NCBI GenBank assembly: GCA_902494605.1
Contig: CABUUG010000053.1
Coordinates: 1-11,355 of the forward strand
Reading direction: 5' to 3'
Origin: an uncultured Collinsella sp.
GTDB taxonomy: Bacteria; Actinomycetota; Coriobacteriia; Coriobacteriales; Coriobacteriaceae
Length of the DNA: 11,355 nucleotides
Made by a program: the position numbers and the translations under genes. The notes under the pieces were generated by a model. The model did not search any database, was not told where the DNA came from, and saw only the letters and a list, made by a program, of their open reading frames with translations. This document shows positions 5,763 through 11,355 of the stretch, one piece after another. Within the stretch, counting starts at the first letter, position 1; each line of letters starts with the position of its first letter.

Positions 5763-6632
5763 CTACTCTGCCAGATATGCCTCCAGTGCCGGCAAGGTCG
5801 CCTCCGCATCGCGGCGACCGATCTGGTAGATGCGCTCAAGTTCATCGGGCTCGCGACACAGCGACGGCACCTTCACCGATTCGCTCGGACGCACCACAAA
5901 GATCTCGCCGGCAGCCTCGCGACGTGCCAGGTCATCGAGCGTGGCATTGTAGACCTCATGCCGGTGCTCAAGCGCTGCGACAAACTCCGGATAGTGACGG
6001 AACACGCGCCGCAGCATGGGCATCACGCTGTTGGGCTGCTTCACAAAGCCCGCCGGCTGCGTGAGTACCACGATATTGCGGTCATACCCCTGCGCAAACA
6101 GCCACGCGCTGGGAATGGAATCAGCCACGCCACCATCCAGATACTTATGCCCGTCAATAGCAACGGGACGCGTCGCCACGGGAATTGCCGACGACGCCCG
6201 AATCCACTCGATATCGCGCTCGTCGCCATACGGCAGATCGTGATAGACGGCCTTGCCCGTCTCGATATCGGTACACACGCACGTAAATCGCATGGGACAG
6301 GTGCGATACGCCTCCAAGTCGATAGGATCGCGCTCGATAGGCACCTCGTGATAAGCAAAGTCGGCATTGTACATATCGCCGGTTCGCAGCCAGCTGGTCA
6401 CGCTTGCATAGCGCTTGTCGGCGCAATAGGCCTTGTTATAGCGAATGGCGCGGCCGATCTGGCGCGATTTAAAGTTGTAGCCAAACGCCGCGCCCGCCGA
6501 GACGCCCACCATATGGTCGCAGGTCAAACCGTGCTCCATCCAAACGTCGAGCACGCCCGCCGTATACATACCGCGGTAGCCGCCTCCCTCGAGCGCCAGC
6601 CCCACCGTGCGCGTCATATTTGACTGTGCCAT
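5763..6632 (-). CDS. Patatin-like phospholipase family protein (acyl hydrolase)
   Basis: The 289-residue protein carries the patatin catalytic dyad: an oxyanion loop GGGYRG (16-21), the nucleophile Ser45 in GVSAG, and Asp166 in a YLDGG motif. It matches the compact bacterial RssA/YjjU-type group, predicted serine hydrolases acting on lipids or other acyl esters; the substrate is not evident. There is no signal peptide or membrane segment. The ATG at 6632 has GGAG eight bases upstream; the frame is open for 28 more codons to an ATG at 6716, but that region contains the promoter-like and palindromic sequences and has no ribosome binding site. A second internal Met (residue 6) is a less likely start. 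The gene stands alone, convergent with thiE and divergent from the c-di-GMP genes. Confidence 0.9.
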   Translation of the reverse strand: MAQSNMTRTVGLALEGGGYRGMYTAGVLDVWMEHGLTCDHMVGVSAGAAFGYNFKSRQIGRAIRYNKAYCADKRYASVTSWLRTGDMYNADFAYHEVPIERDPIDLEAYRTCPMRFTCVCTDIETGKAVYHDLPYGDERDIEWIRASSAIPVATRPVAIDGHKYLDGGVADSIPSAWLFAQGYDRNIVVLTQPAGFVKQPNSVMPMLRRVFRHYPEFVAALEHRHEVYNATLDDLARREAAGEIFVVRPSESVKVPSLCREPDELERIYQIGRRDAEATLPALEAYLAE

Positions 6633-6651
6633 GCGACCATCTCCGTTCCTG

Positions 6652-6663
6652 CGTTTTAAAACG
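6652..6663. promoter_or_regulatory. 12-bp palindrome over the phospholipase -10 region
   Basis: CGTTTTAAAACG is a perfect palindrome that covers the candidate -10 hexamer of the phospholipase gene, 20 bases before its ATG. ACGGG (6661-6665) and CCCGT (6675-6679) form a further dyad in the promoter spacer. Either could be an operator. No regulator gene is adjacent. Confidence 0.3.
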
Positions 6664-6682
6664 GGACAAGTATACCCGTCAA
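6654..6682 (-). promoter_or_regulatory. Candidate promoter of the phospholipase gene
   Basis: On the minus strand TTGACG (6677-6682) is five of six to the -35 consensus, followed after 17 bases by TTAAAA (6654-6659) as a weaker -10. Transcription would start roughly 10-15 bases before the ATG, leaving a short leader that still includes the ribosome binding site. TATACT in the spacer is an alternative -10. Confidence 0.45.
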
Positions 6683-6761
6683 CATATATCGTCCCAGTCG
6701 CATTTTTATCGAACATCGCATCGTCGCGCTACCGCTTGTCGAATAATAGCCGCCCACAGCA

Positions 6762-6786
6762 TGTGCACCCATATATAATTGTGCAC
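6762..6786 (+). promoter_or_regulatory. TATAAT box flanked by two TGTGCAC repeats
   Basis: TATAAT at 6774-6779 is a perfect -10 hexamer on the plus strand. Identical TGTGCAC heptamers at 6762-6768 and 6780-6786, 18 bp apart, bracket it; each contains the palindrome GTGCAC. No good -35 lies 16-18 bp upstream. A protein bound to the repeats would cover the promoter, so this reads as a regulated start for the first GGDEF gene. The leader would be about 170 nt to the ATG at 6957. Confidence 0.45.
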
Positions 6787-6804
6787 TATTGTTTACACTA
6801 CTCA

Positions 6805-6819
6805 GCTGTTATCAACAGC
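6805..6819. promoter_or_regulatory. GCTGTT-ATC-AACAGC dyad
   Basis: Perfect 6-bp arms with a 3-base spacer lie about 20 bp downstream of the expected transcription start. It could be an operator for a dimeric regulator. As RNA its loop of three is tight but possible. Confidence 0.35.
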
Positions 6820-6956
6820 GAACATTAGCCGACAAATTAACTCAACAACGCGGCAAGGCGGGGGCCTGGATACATGCAAAGCGCTGAGCAACGACGCGTG
6901 TACACAACGAGCTCGCCCGACGCAATCCGCCCCGACCTCAGAAAGTCGCTTAGAAC

Positions 6957-9674
6957 ATGGAAACTGTCAGCAATTACACCGAAACGCTCGAAAAGACCGT
7001 CCGCGACCTTCTCGAACGGCAGGAGGATCTGATCAGGACTGCCTTTACCGACCAGCTTACCGGGCTTGGCAACCGTGGCGGCTTTGCCCGTTCCCTCGAG
7101 GAGCTCTGGGAGCAGGACGCCCCCGTTACCATGGCGTTCATCGATATCGACAATCTCAAGCACTGCAACGACGTCTTTGGGCATGACGAGGGCAACCGCT
7201 ATATCTTGCAGGTAAGTCTCTATCTTAAGCTGTATATGAAGGTGGGCGAAGCGGCGTTTCGCATAGGCGGCGACGAGTTTGCCATCCTATCTACGATTGC
7301 AACCGAGGACGACCTCGCCGAACGTCTGAAACACTGCCGAACGGTTCTGCTCAAAAACAACGATTCCGAGATGCCCCACTCGTTTAGCTACGGAGTGTCA
7401 CATGCCGACCCCGCCCTGGGCGAAGCTTCCAATCGCATGACGCTCGATGCCGACCATCGCATGTACGACTACAAGCTACGTCATGCCATGCACCTCGATC
7501 GACGCAATATCACGCAAGTTCACGCCGACGACTTCGAAATAAGCGATCGAATTTTTGACGCCTTTTCGATGCTCAACGAGGGCCGTTATTTCTTTATCGA
7601 GAACTTGGACAAACATCGCACCCTTTGGTCACAAGGTGCCTTGCGCGATCTTGGCCTTCCCTCGGAGCACATAGACAACTGTCGCGATTACTGGAAAACG
7701 CGCGTCCATCCCGACGACCTTGAGGCCTGCATCAACGACATCGACCAAGTCTACAACGGCACCAAGCACCGTCGCGTCATGCAGTATCGTGTGCGCAACG
7801 CCGTCGGCGACTACGTCCTTTGCCGTGCTCGCGGGTTTCGTATCGACGGCGACGGAAATGTCCCCTCGCTCTATGTCGGCGAGCTCGTCAACCACTCACT
7901 TGCCGAAACCGTCGACGCCGCCACAGGCCTCGGAACGCAGCGCATGTTGGTCAATGCCATCGACGCCTGTCGTTGCGACCGTTGCGAGACGGGCCTTATA
8001 GCGGTGCGCGTTCGTGGCACGACAAAGCTCAACGAGCTCTACGGAGCCGAGGCTGTCGACAACATGCTCGCCGAATACGCAGGCCGCATGCTGTCGATCA
8101 CCCGCGGCAGGAGCAGGGTCTACCGTTCACGTAGCGTCCAGTTCGTCGTGCTCAGCAACGACCTGGACCACGAGGCATTCGAGCAACTGACCCGCCACCT
8201 TAAAGAGGCCGTTTTCGCTCCTGTGCAAATCGCGGGCGACACCATTACTCCCGTCTGTCTTGTCGTCCCGGCCTTTTACGAACACTTAACCCATCAAGCG
8301 ACCGCCGTTTTAGGCGAACTCGACCGTCGCCTTCGCACGGCCGGCGGGCTTGTTCCCAACGACAGCCTCCCCATACCCGAGGCGGAGCGCAAAAGCGCCA
8401 TCGCCGAACGCATCGACTCGCTCACGGGCCTCTATCGACCCAGCGAGTTTATGCGGCGCGCCAACGCATTTCTCGAGGCAAGGCGCGACGGCGCCTGGTG
8501 CATCGCCACGGTCGACATGGGCCACATGCGCCTGTTTAATGAATGGCACGGCCAGGCCGAGGGCGACCGCGTACTCGCCGATGTGGGCACGGTCCTCAAG
8601 GACATCGAGAATGCCGATATGGGCGTCGCAGGGTACTGGGGCCAAGATGACTTTTGCGTACTCATCCCCTTTAAGCACATCACCGTCCATCAAATCTACA
8701 ACCGCGTGCGCGAGGCTGTAGCCAAGCACGACGACGGCGTAGGTTTTTGGCCGTCCATGGGCGTTTACCCCATCGACTCCAATGAGGAGATCACCATCGA
8801 TGCGCAGGCAAAGGCCATGTTTACCAATCGACGCGCAAAAAACGACTTTAAGGAGCGTATTGCCATTTTTTGCCCCGCGGAGTACGAGCGCGAAGTCGCG
8901 TTCCACCGCACGCTGACCGAATTCCAGTACGCGCTCTCAGATGGTCGTATTACCTACCACTTGCAGTCCCAGGTCGATATGGAAACCGGTGAGATTATTG
9001 GCGCCGAAGCACTCACCCGCTGGATTGACAAGGACGGCTCTCTCATTTCGCCCGCAACGTTTATCCCCGCACTCGAGGAAAGCGGCTTTGCGGTGACGCT
9101 CAACAAGTACATTTGGCAGGGTGTCGCCTCGTGGCTGCGCGAGCGCATCGATCGAGGACTTCGTGTGGTTCCGATTTCGCTTAATGTGTCGCGCGTGGAT
9201 ATCCTTGCCTGCGACGTTGCCAAACATATGGGGGCGCTTGCCGCCCAATACAACCTACCGCCCGAGCTCATGCGTATCGAGATCACCGAGACGGCTTATA
9301 CGGGAGAGTCCGAGGCCGTGGACAAACTGACGGCTGACCTGCACACCCGCGGCTTCTCGACCTATATGGACGATTTTGGCACCGGTCAGTCCACGCTCGC
9401 GATGCTCAAGAACGTCAACGTCGACGTCATCAAGCTCGACCGCGCCTTTGTACCCACCGACCGCGATCAAGGCCGCAGCGCGCAGATCATTTCATCGATG
9501 CTCGAAATGGCGCAGTCACTCCATCTGCCCGTCGAGGTCGAAGGCGTCGAGACGAATGAGCAGGCGAACATGCTACGACAAATGGGCGCCCGCTACGCTC
9601 AGGGCTTCCTCTACTACCGTCCCATGCCGGCGAAGGATTTTGAGGCATTGCTCGATGGTGGCAATAACAACTGA
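6957..9674 (+). CDS. Bifunctional-type c-di-GMP protein: GGDEF-PAS-GGDEF(deg)-GGDEF(deg)-EAL
   Basis: This 905-residue protein combines diguanylate cyclase and c-di-GMP phosphodiesterase modules. Residues 8-30 form a coiled-coil-like linker. GGDEF1 (about 31-180) is intact: DIDNLKHCND with Asp63, and GGDEF at 104-108. The inhibitory RxxD reads Lys95-x-x-Glu98, so it is not canonical. A PAS-like sensor spans about 195-315 (VHPDD at 250-254). GGDEF2 (about 320-455) has RSVQF at the signature position and GGDEF3 (about 487-635) has GQDDF (562-566), so both are probably inactive. The EAL domain (about 645-900) looks active: EAL 684-686, Asn743, Glu775, DDFGTG 805-810, Lys826, EGVE 862-865 and QGF 882-884. 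No membrane segment is seen; the product is cytosolic. The ATG lacks a ribosome binding site and follows an in-frame TAG directly, so the true N-terminus is uncertain. Confidence 0.92.
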   Translation: METVSNYTETLEKTVRDLLERQEDLIRTAFTDQLTGLGNRGGFARSLEELWEQDAPVTMAFIDIDNLKHCNDVFGHDEGNRYILQVSLYLKLYMKVGEAAFRIGGDEFAILSTIATEDDLAERLKHCRTVLLKNNDSEMPHSFSYGVSHADPALGEASNRMTLDADHRMYDYKLRHAMHLDRRNITQVHADDFEISDRIFDAFSMLNEGRYFFIENLDKHRTLWSQGALRDLGLPSEHIDNCRDYWKTRVHPDDLEACINDIDQVYNGTKHRRVMQYRVRNAVGDYVLCRARGFRIDGDGNVPSLYVGELVNHSLAETVDAATGLGTQRMLVNAIDACRCDRCETGLIAVRVRGTTKLNELYGAEAVDNMLAEYAGRMLSITRGRSRVYRSRSVQFVVLSNDLDHEAFEQLTRHLKEAVFAPVQIAGDTITPVCLVVPAFYEHLTHQATAVLGELDRRLRTAGGLVPNDSLPIPEAERKSAIAERIDSLTGLYRPSEFMRRANAFLEARRDGAWCIATVDMGHMRLFNEWHGQAEGDRVLADVGTVLKDIENADMGVAGYWGQDDFCVLIPFKHITVHQIYNRVREAVAKHDDGVGFWPSMGVYPIDSNEEITIDAQAKAMFTNRRAKNDFKERIAIFCPAEYEREVAFHRTLTEFQYALSDGRITYHLQSQVDMETGEIIGAEALTRWIDKDGSLISPATFIPALEESGFAVTLNKYIWQGVASWLRERIDRGLRVVPISLNVSRVDILACDVAKHMGALAAQYNLPPELMRIEITETAYTGESEAVDKLTADLHTRGFSTYMDDFGTGQSTLAMLKNVNVDVIKLDRAFVPTDRDQGRSAQIISSMLEMAQSLHLPVEVEGVETNEQANMLRQMGARYAQGFLYYRPMPAKDFEALLDGGNNN

Positions 9675-9732
9675 TACGCTCGCGCGCAAAACGCCACCGC
9701 CGGAGGGGGAATTTGCCTCCATTAGCTAACTT

Positions 9733-9763
9733 ATATCCCCAATTCAAACCGAATTGGGGATAT
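9733..9763. promoter_or_regulatory. 13-bp perfect hairpin in the leader of the second GGDEF gene
   Basis: ATATCCCCAATTC (9733-9745) and GAATTGGGGATAT (9751-9763) are perfect inverted repeats around a 5-base loop. No T run follows on either strand, so it is not a classical intrinsic terminator. It sits 38 bases before the next ATG and may be an operator or an mRNA stem-loop separating the two genes. TATGAT (9761-9766) overlaps its end as a possible -10 without a clear -35. Confidence 0.55.
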
Positions 9764-9785
9764 GATACAAACCACTGTTCCGCCC

Positions 9786-9798
9786 AAGGAGGTTATCC
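9786..9798 (+). promoter_or_regulatory. Unusually long ribosome binding site
   Basis: AAGGAGGTTATCC differs at one base from AAGGAGGTGATCC, the full complement of the conserved bacterial 16S rRNA tail. The core is 9 bases from the ATG at 9802. It predicts efficient initiation on the second GGDEF gene, in contrast to the first, whose ATG has no recognisable site. Confidence 0.7.
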
Positions 9799-9801
9799 AT
9801 C

Positions 9802-11331
9802 ATGAACGAGTCATATCGCCTGGGCGAGCAATCGATTATTGTCTATCTTCAGCGACTTGCGAATGGCATCTCGACCGCCGAACTCGATGTTGCCGCGCTG
9901 CCTGCTGAGCTACGCGCCGTTGGCGAGCAACTGCAAAAGACGCATGCCATCCTGCAACAAGAGCGCCAGCTGCTTGAGTGCAACGCCTATATCGATCCGC
10001 TCACCAACTTGGGCAACCGCAACGGATTCGACCGTCACGTCGAGCAACTCTGGCACAAAGGCGACCCCTTCACCTGCGCCTATATTGACATCGACCATCT
10101 CAAACATTGCAACGATAGGTTTGGCCACGCCGAAGGCAATCGCTATATTCTGAGCATCTGCCGCACGCTCTCCGAAACCATGGAGGACGATGAGATGCTG
10201 TTCCGTATCGGTGGAGACGAGTTTGTGCTCATCTCGCTCTCCGCAAACGAGACTGAACTCGAGCAGCGCTTGGAGCAGGTACGTACCGGACTGATCGAAG
10301 CGAGCTCAGGTGGCAAGGCGCCCATGATCGGCAGCTTTAGTTTTGGCTGCTCGCGCGTCGACCCACTTGCCGGCGACACGCGTCGCCAGATGACGATGGA
10401 TGCCGATCGCAAGATGTATCGCTATAAGCTTATGCATCGTGTGCAGCAACCGAAAGACAATGACGCGCCGCAACGCCCAATCGTCGATCAGCTTCCCTGC
10501 AACGACCGGGTGTTCCAAGCGATCTCCATGAGCTCCGAGACGCGCTATCCGTTCATCCTTAACCTCGATACGGGCGAATCGCAATGGTCGGTCAACGCCG
10601 TGCGCGATTTTGACCTGCCTTCCCAGCACCCTTTTAACTCACTCGACATGTGGCTTGCCCGCGTTCATCCCGAAGACCGCGGCAACGTACGCGCCGAGCT
10701 CGATATGGTGATAAACAGCACGTGGCACTTCCACTACATGCAGTATCGCGTAATGGACGCCACCGGAAAATACGTGCTTTGCGGCTGCACAGGCTACCGT
10801 TTGGACGGCACCGATACCGAGCCCAGCATGTATGTGGGCATTATCATCAACCGAAGCTTGGCAGATACGACCGACTCGGTAACGGGCCTGGGCGATGCCC
10901 ACGCGCTGGTCAACGCTATTGGAGAGATGCGCCGCGTGGCGCGCGAGGCAGGCTTTATTGCCATTAAGGTTGACGATATCGCCGAGGTCAATGCCCGCTT
11001 TGGATTCGATGCGGGCGACCGTGTGCTCGCCGAAAGCGCCGCCTGTCTCATGGATTGCTCGCGCGGCAAGGGTCGCCTGTTCCGCTCGACGGGACCAATG
11101 TTCGTGGCACTCTTCGATGAGCTCGGCCCCGAGGCGATCGACGAGATCGCAAGCGACATCGAACGGTTCCTGGGTTCTCCCGTGCTCATCGGCTCGCTTG
11201 AATATCAGCCGCCCATTCGCGTGGCCACGCTCCATCTGGACGGCGTCGACTGTCAGCCCGTTTCCATTTTGAACGAGCTCAAAGCGTTGCTTAAAGAGGC
11301 ACCGCAAGTACCGGGCACCAAGCTGGACTAG
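9802..11331 (+). CDS. Diguanylate cyclase: GGDEF-PAS-degenerate GGDEF
   Basis: The 509-residue protein is a paralogue of the first 500 residues of the upstream GGDEF-EAL protein, with shared stretches such as the DLKHCND-type motif, the MQYRV segment in PAS and the TGLG start of the second GGDEF. A helical N-terminus (about 1-60) precedes GGDEF1 (about 64-215), with DIDHLKHCND and an intact GGDEF at 137-141, so it should condense two GTP into c-di-GMP. The RxxD inhibitory site is replaced by Glu-x-x-Glu (128-131). A PAS-like domain follows (about 233-352, VHPED at 288-292). The second GGDEF (about 357-498) reads TGPMF at 430-434 and is probably inactive. The protein ends there, with no third GGDEF and no EAL. 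There is no membrane segment. The 127-nt gap to the upstream gene contains a hairpin, so co-transcription is possible but unproven. Confidence 0.92.
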   Translation: MNESYRLGEQSIIVYLQRLANGISTAELDVAALPAELRAVGEQLQKTHAILQQERQLLECNAYIDPLTNLGNRNGFDRHVEQLWHKGDPFTCAYIDIDHLKHCNDRFGHAEGNRYILSICRTLSETMEDDEMLFRIGGDEFVLISLSANETELEQRLEQVRTGLIEASSGGKAPMIGSFSFGCSRVDPLAGDTRRQMTMDADRKMYRYKLMHRVQQPKDNDAPQRPIVDQLPCNDRVFQAISMSSETRYPFILNLDTGESQWSVNAVRDFDLPSQHPFNSLDMWLARVHPEDRGNVRAELDMVINSTWHFHYMQYRVMDATGKYVLCGCTGYRLDGTDTEPSMYVGIIINRSLADTTDSVTGLGDAHALVNAIGEMRRVAREAGFIAIKVDDIAEVNARFGFDAGDRVLAESAACLMDCSRGKGRLFRSTGPMFVALFDELGPEAIDEIASDIERFLGSPVLIGSLEYQPPIRVATLHLDGVDCQPVSILNELKALLKEAPQVPGTKLD

Positions 11332-11355
11332 CGTTGTGGGGCGCGATGTGAAACA

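Larger units (their letters stand above)
6633..6956. other. Divergent intergenic region between the phospholipase and c-di-GMP genes
   Basis: These 324 bases separate two divergent genes. The left part holds a promoter-like pair and a 12-bp palindrome for the phospholipase. The middle is AT-rich, with a TATAAT box, paired TGTGCAC repeats and a GCTGTT/AACAGC dyad. The right part (about 6841-6956) is GC-rich and may include a displaced N-terminal coding segment of the next gene. A further 8-bp palindrome, GTGTACAC, lies at 6898-6905. I see no RNA gene. Confidence 0.6.

Noticed and set aside
6633..6716. 28-residue N-terminal extension of the patatin-like protein from an ATG at 6716
   Set aside because: The extension runs through the candidate promoter and palindromes, has no ribosome binding site, and precedes the usual family start.
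9702..9720. GGAGG/CCTCC hairpin as a terminator after the GGDEF-EAL gene
   Set aside because: The stem is only 5 bp with a 9-base loop and no T run follows; too weak to call.

Overview
The window looks like a piece of a high-GC Gram-positive chromosome, most likely a gut Coriobacteriia member related to Collinsella. I infer this from the strong G/C bias at third codon positions, AAGGAGG-type ribosome binding sites, short actinobacterial-style gene clusters and the style of the multi-domain GGDEF proteins. The genus is not proven. I see no tRNA, rRNA, CRISPR array, transposase or phage gene.

Layout, left to right. Positions 1-108 hold the C-terminal tail of a plus-strand gene, closed by a strong bidirectional hairpin terminator (107-148). 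Then comes a minus-strand block, read from right to left: a Cof-type HAD phosphatase (2542-3450), a LysR-type regulator 10 nt behind it (1635-2531), and a short cobalamin-independent methionine synthase-like methyltransferase (346-1479). The 155-nt gap before the methyltransferase carries a near-ideal LysR-type operator (T-N11-A inside an 8-bp dyad). A simple reading is that the regulator controls the methyltransferase. A 17-codon minus-strand mini-ORF with a good ribosome binding site sits between the methyltransferase and the terminator.

The divergent gap 3451-3773 holds a 102-bp nested inverted-repeat element (3489-3590). It is followed by a TPP riboswitch (about 3618-3710) and an intrinsic terminator (3721-3751). 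These control a tightly packed thiamine operon: thiM (GTG start), an MTH1187-family thiamine-binding protein and thiE, the last two overlapping by ATGA. The operon covers thiazole salvage and its coupling to the pyrimidine half. A hairpin at 5701-5734 separates it from a convergent patatin-like phospholipase gene (5763-6632, minus).

The right third is devoted to cyclic-di-GMP. A 905-residue protein (6957-9674) reads GGDEF - PAS - degenerate GGDEF - degenerate GGDEF - EAL. It is followed by a 509-residue paralogue (9802-11331) with the same GGDEF - PAS - degenerate GGDEF head but no third GGDEF and no EAL. The two probably arose by duplication. The first is predicted to make and/or break c-di-GMP and the second only to make it. 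Both lack the usual RxxD inhibitory site. The 324-nt divergent gap in front of the first gene has a perfect TATAAT box flanked by two TGTGCAC repeats and a GCTGTT/AACAGC dyad. The N-terminus of the first protein is uncertain: its first ATG has no ribosome binding site and lies directly behind an in-frame stop, while a better-placed start in another frame lies 83 nt upstream.

The least ordinary items are the nested repeat, the duplicated GGDEF architecture with two pseudo-GGDEF domains in one chain, the LysR operator and the c-di-GMP gene leaders.
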